Assembly: GCA_029582155.1 (NCBI GenBank)
Contig: CM055911.1
Coordinates: 50,839,419 to 50,903,418 of the forward strand
Direction: 5' to 3'
DNA length: 64,000 nt
From: Panopea generosa
Taxonomy: Eukaryota > Mollusca > Bivalvia > Adapedonta > Hiatellidae
Shown: positions 36,485 to 48,300 of the stretch, piece after piece
How positions within the stretch are numbered: the first letter of the stretch is position 1
Layout of the letters: each line of letters starts with the position of its first letter
The notes under the pieces: model-generated
Database searches by the model: none
The model's input: the letters and a program-made list of their open reading frames with translations, nothing else
What the model was told of the DNA's origin: nothing
Made by a program: the position numbers and the translations under genes

Positions 36485-37430
36485 AAACTTACCTGATATT
36501 GATCAACATAGAACATGCTTATCTGGTACTGATCGTCATAGAACATGTTTATCTGATATTGATCAACATACAATGAAACACTAGTCTCATACTAATCACC
36601 TTACAATGAAACTCTTGTCTGATATTGATCAACATAGAACATGTTTATCTGATACTGATCAACATACGGGGAAACACTGGTCTCATACTGATCAACATAC
36701 AATGAAACACTTGTCTGATATTGATCAACTTAGAACATGTTTATCTGATACTGATCAACATACAATGAAACACTAGTCTCATACTAATCAACGTACAATG
36801 AAACTCTTGTCTGATATTGATCAACATAGAACATGTTTATCTGATATTGATCAACATACGGGGAAACACTGGTCTCATACTGATCAACATACAATGAAAC
36901 ACTTGTCTGATACTGATCAACATACAATGAAACACTTGTCTGATATTGATCAACTTAGAACATGTTTATCTGATACTGATCGACATACAATGAAACACTA
37001 GTCTCATGCTGATCAACACACAATGAAACACTTGCCTGATATTGATCAACATTCTCAGAACATGTTTATCTGATATTGATCAACATAGAACATGTGTATC
37101 TGATACTGATCAACATACAAAGAAACACTTGTCTGATATTGGTCAACATACAAGGAAACATCTGATATTGATCAACATAGAATATTCTTATCTGATACTG
37201 ATATTTATATGGTGTTGATCAGCAAACTGGCAAACATTTATATGATGTTATTGATCATACTTATACTGGCAAACACTTATATGATAGTGATCAATACATT
37301 GGCAAACACTTGTATGATACTGATCAATATGTTGGCAAACACTTATATGATATTGATCATATACTGGCAAACACTTATATGATATTGATCAATGCACTGG
37401 CAAACACTTGTATGATATATATATCAACAT
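36485..37430. repeat. Mixed 30/33-bp minisatellite
   Basis: Units carry the shared half ctgatattgatcaacata followed by either gaacatgttta (30 bp) or caatgaaacacttgt (33 bp). From about 37200 a third variant, tgatcaatacattggcaaac, takes over. The 33-bp type gives short open frames with SDIDQHTMKH repeats. Confidence 0.88.
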
Positions 37431-37917
37431 GCAAACAAGCAGTCTGGATATTTACTATATGTAAATGCTCAATTATCAATGTTAAACATACCGGCAGACA
37501 GGGAAATGTTGGTCAAGGTCTTTTTAAACATTCTATATAGTAACTACCTTAGAAGAAAACAGGGTTCAGGTTGTAACGTGAAATAATCATTACATTGTTG
37601 TCCAAATGTAGTTTTCATATACAGATAATTCCTAGCATTTACTAAAAATGTTGATATCAGCACAATTTGTTTTTTCTCCTACCAGGTAGGTCAAACCTGG
37701 GTTATATAAAATGGGGACTCAACGTAATCTTATAAATGCTGGTTTGTCCTGCATTGGTAAAAAGACGTCAAAATATCAAGTCTACATTTATGTTCTATTA
37801 CTACAAGTTACATTTTTATATGTCGGTGAGAAGTAAATCTTTAACAATTACAATTATGCAAGTTAGGAAATTCAACACCACACTCAAGCCAATACAGCTT
37901 CAAAGAACTGGCTGGGG

Positions 37918-37923
37918 TTTTAT
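37918..37923 (-). promoter_or_regulatory. Nearest AATAAA downstream of the CACNB stop
   Basis: Reading the - strand from the stop codon, this is the first canonical AATAAA I find, about 930 bp downstream. It would give a 3' UTR of that length. Position is the only support, so a longer UTR reaching into the repeats is possible. Confidence 0.3.
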
Positions 37924-38852
37924 TTGTGTCTCGTACAATGCAAATTTTTTTGTACGCATTACGGATGTATAATTATTAACAAATTTAACATGCAACCCTT
38001 CAGATTTCATATAAATTGCGGATGAAGCAATAGGTTATTTACATACAAATGCATAAAATTCAAAAAGAATTATATGTAACCAGCAATGTAGACCAGACAA
38101 GCTTACTGTACATTTAAGTATACAATAATATACAATGAACAATCTTGCTGAATGAATATATCTCCTGCTTGATTCTACTGTTGTTTTTTTCTGATCTTCA
38201 CCTTTAACCTCTTCTGTTGTTGAAAGACTATTGCTGGTAGGTACTCTCTTGCCTTGTTTCTTTTTTCCTCAATCACATTTGATGTCCCTCCAAATTTATC
38301 ACTTTAAATCTTGTAAAACCAGTACCAGAATTTGAAATGTCACATTCTGTATAACGATGCATGTAAACTTTGTTAATCCAAATTTTGGGTGGGTAAGTAT
38401 GCACTCCTGTATATATTTCTGATTACATCTTCATTAATAGCTTATGCCAGACTGTTGAAGCAAATACACCTGCTGCGACACAAACAATAAGATATTTCAA
38501 AAGCTCTCATGTATACCACATAATAATTCCTGCACATGTTAACATTCACACCATGTAATAAAAGGTGAGGCATTGATAGAACACGAAAATTTCCACAAGA
38601 AAATGTGGTGTGTTAGTTTTAAAAAAAAATTCTTAAAGGACACTCTGCAAACAACATCACATATTCTATGTAACCATGGCAATCAAAAATACTCATAAAC
38701 ACATGACCTTTTTGACCTTTTTACACAAACGGTCATATATCATGACCTTGGAAACACTTGAGGTCACACATTGTTTTTAAATACAAATTGGCTAAAATGG
38801 TAAAAATGTTGTCTTTTTTGTGGATATTAGCACATCATAATTATACATGCTA

Positions 38853-39362
38853 TTAAATATCAATGGTTCCCTCACGAGAAACATGGCGCCCTCCACGAGG
38901 GGATCCATATTGCCGATCATGTGGCGCACCTGAGCCTCCGTAGTTTCTACGTGAAGTCGAGTCTCTTTCACTATGTCTAACATGATCAAACTCTATATTA
39001 GGTTCATAGTCGTGTGACCTAGGGTCACGTGAACGTTCATGGGTGCCGGCGACCCCGTGCGGCCCGTGCGTACTGTGTGTTCTGTCGCGATTCTCGCTAG
39101 TGTGTCTATCACGGTACTCACTATGATGTCGAGTCATCCTATCAGGGGAGTCCCGATCGTGCTCTACACTATGAGCTCTTGAGGAGGAAATATGGGGGCT
39201 TGTTAGACGCGACATGTGTGAGGGGGAGTGAATGTCTCTACGCGGTGACTGAGGGTTTACCGGTTGGGGGTGGGTGGCGCGCCAATATGCTTCTAAAAAT
39301 TCCGCTAAATGTTCACACGCGTCCTCCAGCTGGTTCTCATCCAGAATTACATCAAACATGTC
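38853..39362 (-). CDS. CACNB: CACNB terminal exon, end of GK-like domain and tail
   Basis: 169 residues plus TAA. The first 30 or so, [20 protein letters not shown]... to WRATHP, close the GK-like fold. About 135 residues of low-complexity tail follow, rich in His, Arg, Ser and Asp with many RD, SR and HS pairs, and ending GTIDI. Vertebrate beta subunits also have His/Arg/Asp-rich tails of this style. The final IDI fits a class II PDZ ligand pattern, a weak guess. The exon is visibly more GC-rich than its surroundings. Confidence 0.95.
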   Translation of the reverse strand, partial: DMFDVILDENQLEDACEHLAEFLEAYWRATHPQPVNPQSPRRDIHSPSHMSRLTSPHISSSRAHSVEHDRDSPDRMTRHHSEYRDRHTSENRDRTHSTHGPHGVAGTHERSRDPRSHDYEPNIEFDHVRHSERDSTSRRNYGGSGAPHDRQYGSPRGGRHVSREGTIDI

Positions 39363-42300
39363 CTGCAATGGGAACAAACAGTTGAATTAGCACAAAACAT
39401 AAACCATTAATGTTAATGTAGATTTAATGGTCGCATCTATTACATTTATCACAACATTAAAATATTGCATAACGGCACCAGATGTTTATAATTTGTTGCA
39501 GTACAGTAATTAAGTATTGTTTATTTCAAGTTTAGTTGTCATTGACATCATCAGACTGCTCAGGGTGACAATTACATGCATATATTAGTTGATACATAAC
39601 CGTAGTCATTCAATATTCCACAAGATACAAAATTTCGCAATTGCATAGAGGAAATATTACTTTTCATGGCCATATAATTTTTATTTATGTGCTATATTAA
39701 ATGTTGAAAATATTACAAAAGTCCACGTAATTTTTTAAACACAACTTGTACATGTAGCTTCATAGCTCATTTCATCATCTTAGTAAAAGTATGAAACATG
39801 CTAAATAACCACAATTCTAATCAGCTTCTAACCAGCTTAGATGTTGGGTCTACTTTCTCGTTCCTTGCACATTCATTGGCTGAGGAAGTTAGTAGGTCAA
39901 TATCTGTCGACGCAAGTGTCATTCTGTGTAAACTGAAATGCTCTATTTTGTAAGATCTGAGCAATTTTAGTGGCCTAGAAAGTAGGACAAAATTTCATCA
40001 TGGGTAGATCTTGTATGAATGCTAGTAAAGGACTACACTGTGCTCATATGGATAGCTTTTTTTTTTTTTTAATAACAAGCCTATCATATTTACATTATCT
40101 GTTTAAAATTTAAAAATGTGTCCATAGTAAGCTGATGCTCCACTGTATGTAAGTAAATTTGACCAAAATTGAAGTAAAACAATTTGACCAACATTCACAA
40201 ATATCCTACCTGACCTGTATTTTGTAGTCATACAGCTACACACCAAATATCAATTAAATACATTGACCCTTTCTGAGGTCATTCATCGGAATGGATGAAT
40301 GCATGATTGCTATTGTATGGTGTTTAGCGTCGCTTTCAACAATTTCTTAGTCATATCGCGACGGTGTCTATTTGAGACAGTATTCTAAGCGCTGTCACAC
40401 TGGAGTATCATGCCACAGACACATGGTATGATACCCCACCCAGTCACATTATATTGACACCGGGCCGACCTGACCTAGAACTCTCCTCTAAATGCTGAGC
40501 GTCAAGCGAGGAAGCTTCTAGTACCATTTTTAAAGTCTTCGGTATGACCTGGCCGGGGATTGAACCCACGACCTCCGGCATGGGAGGCGGACACTCTACC
40601 ACTAGAATATGCCGCGGTCACATGAATGAATGAATGAATAGGGTTTTATGGCCTACCAACACATTATAGTTTATTCGACGCCAACAGGAAAGAAGATTCC
40701 AGGCTCACTCTACATGTACAAAAACACCAAATTAACATACAGATTAAAAAAAAATCATCAACAAATGAATATACAGAATGAACCTAGAACCTTGATACCT
40801 GCAGAACCACAAAGTTTCAGCAAATTCTATTGTATTACTCAAATTGTCGCTTCCTACGACATGCATGAGCCACAGTGATCTTATTCTTGCCAACACTCAT
40901 ATGGCTCCCTGGAACCGCACAGGGATTGATAACTTAACCGCAATAGAGAACATGACAAAAAATGATAAAATGAACACGACACCAATTCTGAGGATTTCTA
41001 CCCTTCTGCAGAGATCGGCAGTGATTCTATTCTTAGCCAGAACCACACTGGCTTCATTCATTGGAAAACAGACAAACGGACACACAAATAGTTGCACAGG
41101 ATAACACTTAATGCCCTTTCATTCTTTAAATGGCATGGGCATAAAAATAGCATGTTTAAAATTAAATTACAAACCTGTGCAGATTTTCAAGCCAATAATT
41201 AAGGCATACTTCAGCTCCACTATCACTTTAAATTCATTTTTATAATGACAAAATTCTAATAAAACATGGCATTAATTAAATTATCTGAACGCATTTTTTT
41301 CAAAATTTTAAAAGAAAACCATAGATCAAGTTTCACGTTATATCAGACAACCCTCCACCTGGACCACAATGTATATAACTTGAATAATGCAATTATGAAA
41401 TCAAAATAACTGGAAATTAATGTGGAATCTTTAATTTGTTTATTTTTCAGTAACAAGGATAACCCTGTTTAAAAGCGTCATATTTGCACATTCATCTATG
41501 ATAAAAAAATAATTTTTGAATGGGGTTTCATGAGGAAGACCTCAGAATTAAATCCTTAGACCACTCAGGCAATGAAGACCCTTTATTCTATAATAAAAGT
41601 GCTGAATGATTTTTTAACTTTTTTTTTTATATTAGTACGATAGAAAAATATTTTCAAAACATGAGTTTTATGAAAACTGTTATAACTAGAGCTATCACTG
41701 AAGGTGATGAATACCCCCGAACGCCGCTATGACAGAAAATGGTTGACCATTGTATGAAGTTTTATTAAATTATATCCAATAGTTTTAAAGTTATGCTCCA
41801 GACAAAACCAGACAAGGGAAATATATCAAAGGGTAATAACTCTGTAATTAGCAAGAATAGAGTTATGTTTCTTGTACACTGCACTTCCTGTCATTATATT
41901 CTACCATTGTATGAAGTTTGATGAAATTCCATCCAGTACTTTAAAAGTAATGCTCCGGACAAGGGAAATATATCAAAGGGCAATAACTCTGTAATTAGCA
42001 AGAATAGAGTTATGTTTCTTGTACACTGCACTTCCTCTCATTATATTCTACCATTGTATGAGGCTTGATGAAATTCCATCTGGTACTTTTCAAGTTATGC
42101 TCCGGACAAGAAAAAAATATCAAAGGGCAATAACTCTGTAATTAGCAAGAATAGAGTTATGTTTCTTGTACACTGCACTTCCTCTCATTATATTCTACCA
42201 TTGTATGAAGTTTGATGAAATTCCATCCAGTACTTTTCAAGTGATGCTCCGGACAAGGAAAATTGCAACGGACCGACAGACCGACAGACCAACCACAGGA

Positions 42301-45300
42301 TGACTCCAATATACCCCCTCAAACTTCGTTTGTCGGGGGTATAATAATACCAGACTATTTTTTATCTTATCCTAACCTACCCATATTCACCATTTTATTT
42401 TGTTTCACTTATTTAAAATATTCTTTGTTTTCATCTGCTTTGCATTATTACTCAATAACCTTTATGCTGGAAAGGCACTCCATAAAATATATTGCTCCAT
42501 TGGTGCAAAAACGTACCAAGTGCCTTCTTATTTCATATACACTTGGTACCTTATTGCTCTAATGAAACGAATTATATTGATATGGGACAGTTTTATTGAA
42601 ACAATTTGAACATTTACAGCCAGGAACATTTAATAAAAAGATAAGCTGATGTAACAGAGAACGACCAAAAGAGTCCTTATCAAATTGTAGGATTAAAAAT
42701 CCAATATTATCCAATCAAAATGAAGACGGAAGCGTGACACATAGCACTGTGTAAATAATAAGATACCTAATAACTTTCATAAATTTTTCAAACACGCGTG
42801 TCCTGATGTCTTACACAATAATTTATATGAAAAATGTATTGACAAATCATCACCAAACTGCGAGTGTTTGAGTTTCTGGTACCTGACATACTGTAAGTAA
42901 TGTATATACAAAATTTGCACAGAACTGTTGGAGATCAAACAGTTTCCTTACGTTAGCCAATGTGCAGGGGTTTTTAACGCTCAAGTTGCCAATGTTTCCC
43001 TGCATTTCAAATTGATTTTATAAAAACATTTAAACTGTGTTCTCAACAAAGTAGACTCAGAAAATGTTTAGTCTGCAAAAATATATAAGAAATCCCAAGG
43101 ATACATTTAAGGCCGGATGTGTGCCTGGATATGAACGTACTAGTAAAAGACAAAATTGAATTTGGGTCTGTAACAAACAGAATCGGTTATTAAATCAAGT
43201 TTATTAACTTTTGTTTAGATGATACCTGTCAATTTAAATTGTGTCTTAATTCAATGTAAAGGGAGGTAATTCACAAATTTTTCAAAAGGGAATGCAGACA
43301 GTGTGACATCACTTTCATTATGAACTTATTTAACAGTTTTTTTATTAAGTGGTGTAATCTCTCATCATTTACAGTTTTAGTTGTTTAACCAGACAAAAAA
43401 AAGTGTTTTCCATAAAGGGGCAATAACCTTTCAGCCAGATTATAGAATGAATAAAAAAATCTGTTGATGCTGCTCTACAGACATTGACAAATAAAGTCAA
43501 ATCTATAAAAATATTGAAATCATTGAAATCTTATAATTATAACTGCATGAAAATACTGACTACACCTTTTTTTTCTGCATATAGATAATATATAAATTGT
43601 CAAATTTTAAAATCAAGCAGGGTGGTAGTGTGATGGATAGTGTGTTGGCTGCTCACTCCAGAAATTATGAGTTCAATCCCCAGCTGGACCCGATGCCTCT
43701 CGTAAAACAACACTCAGTACTGGTTCTACCCAGAACGGACTCGTCTTTGCCGGTCAAGTTGGTAAGTTGGTCTTGGTGAATTTCCTTAGTTGCCCATTTT
43801 ATTCTTTGTCCAATCAGTGTTCAATTTATTTATAAGGAAGAGTGATGACCCTTACACAAATAATGAGTTCATCAATGAACAAAACTCCATAGTTAATGAT
43901 CATGTCAGTGACTTTGGGTAACAATTTTGCGATTAATCAATTAATCAGAACAACACTATACAGAATAGATGTAACTTACTGGGCTACACTGGGCCAACTT
44001 GTCAGCAGCAACCAACTGTACATTCATGTTACGACTCTGCGACTTGCCACGGGATTTGATTAAACGCTGTAAGACCTGTAACATGTGTTAGTTTTATATC
44101 ATATTATTACACATATGTGACACAAGGAATTTTTCTCCATCAAAGATGTGCCAACAGAGATTTCAGGGTATAACTAGTAAATATTCATTCTTCATACTTC
44201 CTGAAAGTACACATCATTTGGCATTCAAAGTTTGTGTTTAGAAGCAAGTTTGATTTGAACTAATTGAAAATTTCACTGTCATAATAGCTTTGACATTTTC
44301 ATTTAAGACTAGTTTTGAGTGTATTACACTCATCAGTAACGACTCATTGACTTTTTTATTTTTTAAAAGGTGACTAGTTTTGAGTGTATTACACTCATCA
44401 GTAACGATTCATTGACTTTTTTATTTTTTAAAAGGTGTCCAACGCCATTTTCAACCCATTAAAGGTTATATACGACATATCCAGCTTTATATGTGGAGAA
44501 AGCTTCAAAATGACCTGGTGTAGAACCACCGTCAGTCAACAAGTAGTAAACATAACAGAGAAAACATTCATTCCACTGGAACACTCGACCATACATTATA
44601 CATTAGTTTATAAGATGTAAATTTGGCAGTTTGGTGCATCTTAGTATATATCATTATGACAAAGGTGTTCAACGTTTATTATCTATTTTGGCCAATTCTA
44701 AAATTCAAACAAACCTGACATACTGCCATCAAGTATTAAATAGCTAAGTTTGACATATTTTGTTGTTAATTTTTCACGCATATATATAGATTTAATGTTT
44801 AGTCAGATTACCTTTGGTGATGCTATCTTTAGATAGACAATGATGGGTGCTAAAGAGGTTTTGGCCAGTTGTGACGGGTGATTTATCGTGTCACAATCCA
44901 ACACAACCACTTGTAGGGAACGCGCCAATTCAAATATACGTTCTATCTCCTTTTGAACTTCACCTACAAAGTACAGAACATGTTACAGTATAAATCGCAC
45001 ATTTTTCCATATTTTTTGTTTGTGTCAGTTGGTTTCATGACATCGTAAGAGAAGAATTCATTTACAGCAGTGTCCTCTTTTTTCTAACATTGGTGTTTGC
45101 TCTTTCCTCACCAAGAACAAATCGTTATGTTTCAGCAGATTCGAGACTTAAAAAGTCCCCTTTTATTAATAAATACAAGGTTTAAGCCCCAACTGTCATA
45201 TAAAAGCCGCAGGATAGCTTTAGGACAGGTTTTATATAATTCTGTACGTGGTTCAAATCAGAGAACCTTTTTTTCAAGATATCACAGGCACCACTTTATT

Positions 45301-48300
45301 GGTTTTTTATACAATTTTGCATAGTACTAGATTGTTGTTAATACATTTAGTTAGCAAAAAAATGTTTTCCAAATTCATACACTCTTAAATGAAAACAAAT
45401 ACTCATGTATCTGTATTTGTATACTCTCTGCAGTTGATTATAATGGTCTAATTTTAGCACACTGTACCATAACTAACAGAGAACGAACACAGCTGTTGTA
45501 CATCTGCCACTATTACAGAACTTTCTACCGGGGCAGGGAGTTTTGAGCTTTAAAACTGAAGCATTTAAACATAAAGCACCATCTCCATAAACCTCACTGC
45601 TCTCTTTTTAAGATTTTGGAAAACATAAACATTCCGAAATATACTTACCTAGACCTGAAGCTCGACTATTTGCTCGCTCGATTATGGCCCGTTTATGAGG
45701 GTTGTTTAGCAACGATCGCTTCGCCAGGGAGATGTCCGCTGTTACATGAGTTATTATAATTCTGTAAAAGAAAAGTTTCGGTAAGTGAAACATTTGTTTT
45801 ACTCTGATTTTATCCTTAATTTCTACAGAGAGAAATGGATTATAGGCAGTAAAATTAATAGTTGCAGATAAATATTATATACATGTATTAAAGATTTTTA
45901 GTCTTTTAATTTTCATGTGTCTTTGTTGCTATATATAAGACAACAAATTTCACTACCTGATCTTCAAGGTCAAAGGAAATCAAGATCATAAAGGCAGAAA
46001 CCTGGAAGTTACATGCAACAAACTCTCATTGTATTTTACATACAACTACTGTGAATAATGATAAAACTTACCTTCCATCGAAGCGATGTTTAAGATAGTC
46101 AAAAAGAGCTTTTTGCATCATGTCTGTAACTTCATAGCCCTTCAATGACGGGCCAATCAGCACTAGTGGTCTCATGGAAGGCACTACTTCATATGGGGGA
46201 ATATTCTCCGACTGCAAAAAAAGGGTGAGATATATTGTATAAGAAATGTGGAACGTACGGTATTGTGATACATCATCATAGCTTCGGATTGGAGTGCCGT
46301 GGGTTCGACCGCCAACAAAGGACATGTATGCTGCCAAGGCTTGGCCTAGATATTTACTAGACTTTTAGAAGTCTGAGAGATTAAAATTTAACAAAGACAG
46401 CTCGAAGTCTGAAAGTTTAAAGTTTTATATTTACATTAATTTTTAACTGCAATCAATCTAAATGCAATTTATAGACTAGCTGCATTTCATTTCCCAATGA
46501 AAAAACATTTGCAGCTGCAGGAACCAAAATAGGAAAAAGGACCAGTTTGCATTTCATTGGTGTTAAATATTTGTTTTGCTGGTGAAATGTCACGTTGCCA
46601 TTAGGTTCACCTGACTTTTGCAGCAAGTTGCCGTACAAATGCATGCACTTATTGAGTATGTTGACAACATCACTGTCACATTCATAATACTGGCTCTGCG
46701 GTTTAATGCATATAATTTGCTTTTAAAATATATTAAAATGGCAAAAATAACGTATTATCTAAATTGTAAAATATAATGTAAATATAAGGTTTAAAGGCTG
46801 AATTTTGAGCTTTCATTGGGTGATGAAAAACATTAGGTCAGTTAAATGTTGCCGAGAACACCTTCAGTTTTTCACCAACATGATAACTTAAAATTCGTGT
46901 TTTAATCCTTAAACAAAGACACTTCGAAGTGTGATTTTTACAAAGACTGTTAATTACTATCACTTTCAAAGGTCATCAAAACAAACATGCACACATTATA
47001 ATTAAACTGATAAGCAAAAATACAATTGGCTTTAAAGGACATAAAAATTATATTGTAAATGATTCTTTTATCTCCAGGCAACCTCAGTAATCTTTGACAA
47101 GAGGTTGCCACGTTCGTGGTCATATCCCCTGCCACCTCGTTAACCCTTAAAGGTATTTCCAGAGAAGTGGATTTAAATTTTTCAAAATGAAAAAGTCGCC
47201 AAGCACATAAATCACATGTAAATGCCTGCAAACTGGAATACCTAGCCGACTGTTATATGACATATTGTCTTGTCCCAGTGAGCACTGGTGTGATGTATTC
47301 TGAATCAAACCATAAATATGTTATAACCCCAAAACAAAAGAAAAATCATCTTTGACAAACAGACCCAACTCATTGGCATGACACATTGTCTAGGGCTGGT
47401 TAACATTTGTGCCAATTTATTTAGAATTCTAATCACAACTAACGAAGAAACGGTCCGAATAGCAGTGGACGGAGGGATGGAGTTTTGACTTTGACCTTTG
47501 AAGAACAGACCCCAGTCATTAGCATGACACATCATCTTGTCCTAGTTAAACATTTGTGCCGAGTTATTTAAAAATCCAATAACAACTAAAGAAGATAAGG
47601 TCCGGACAGCAGCGGGCGGACAGAACTGTGACCTTGACCTTTGACAAACAAACCCAAGTCAGTCGTATGACAAAATCATCATCTTGTCATAGTGAACATT
47701 TGTGCCAAGTTATTTAAAAGTGCAATCACAAGTAAAGAAGATACGGTCCGGACATGACGAAACACGGTGTATATATTGGATTTTCAAACACTTGACCTTG
47801 AGCTTTGACCTAGACCTTTGAAGAACAGACCCAAGTCATTCGCATGACACAGCGTCTTGTTTTGTGAACATTTGTGCTGAGTTATTTAACCGTTTACTTC
47901 ATATAGACGCCTTTGGACACCTCTAATATAGACACCTTTGGGCACCTCTAACATAGACGCCTTTTGACACCTCTAATATAGAAGGCTTTTGAATTATTTG
48001 GTGGATTATGTTTATATTAAATGACACATTGGAAAACAGTGCAATCTGAACTCTTCCTGTACTGTTTTCAAAGGCCTTTTGTGATTGGTGCAGGAAAACG
48101 CGTATCTATGGAGTAAAGGGTTAAAATTCCAATCACAACTAAAGAAGATACGGTCCGGACAGCGGCAAACAGACGGGCAGAGCTCTGACCTTGACCTTTG
48201 ACGAATGGACCCAAGTCATTCGCATGACACATCGTCTTGTCCTAGTGAATATTTGTGCCAAGTTATTTAAAATTCCAATCACAACTGAAGGAGATACGGT

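Larger units (their letters stand above)
23236..38852. other. Convergent intergenic region and 3' UTRs (15.6 kb)
   Basis: No protein gene is supportable here. It holds four minisatellites, SINEs of families C and D, one foldback element and one copy of repeat H. Stretches 23340-24800, 26640-27840, 28870-29930 and 31800-33400 look like plain AT-rich DNA. Part may be 3' UTR of either gene. Confidence 0.7.
39363..43979 (-). other. CACNB last intron (4.6 kb)
   Basis: It holds the SINE-like element at 40310, repeat H copy 2, a fragment of SINE D, the 147-bp-unit element at 41690 and a family A SINE at 43613. The rest is AT-rich with no supported exon. Confidence 0.7.

Noticed and set aside
39179-39385. 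Open frame on the + strand over the CACNB terminal exon
   Set aside because: Shadow of a well-supported coding exon on the opposite strand.
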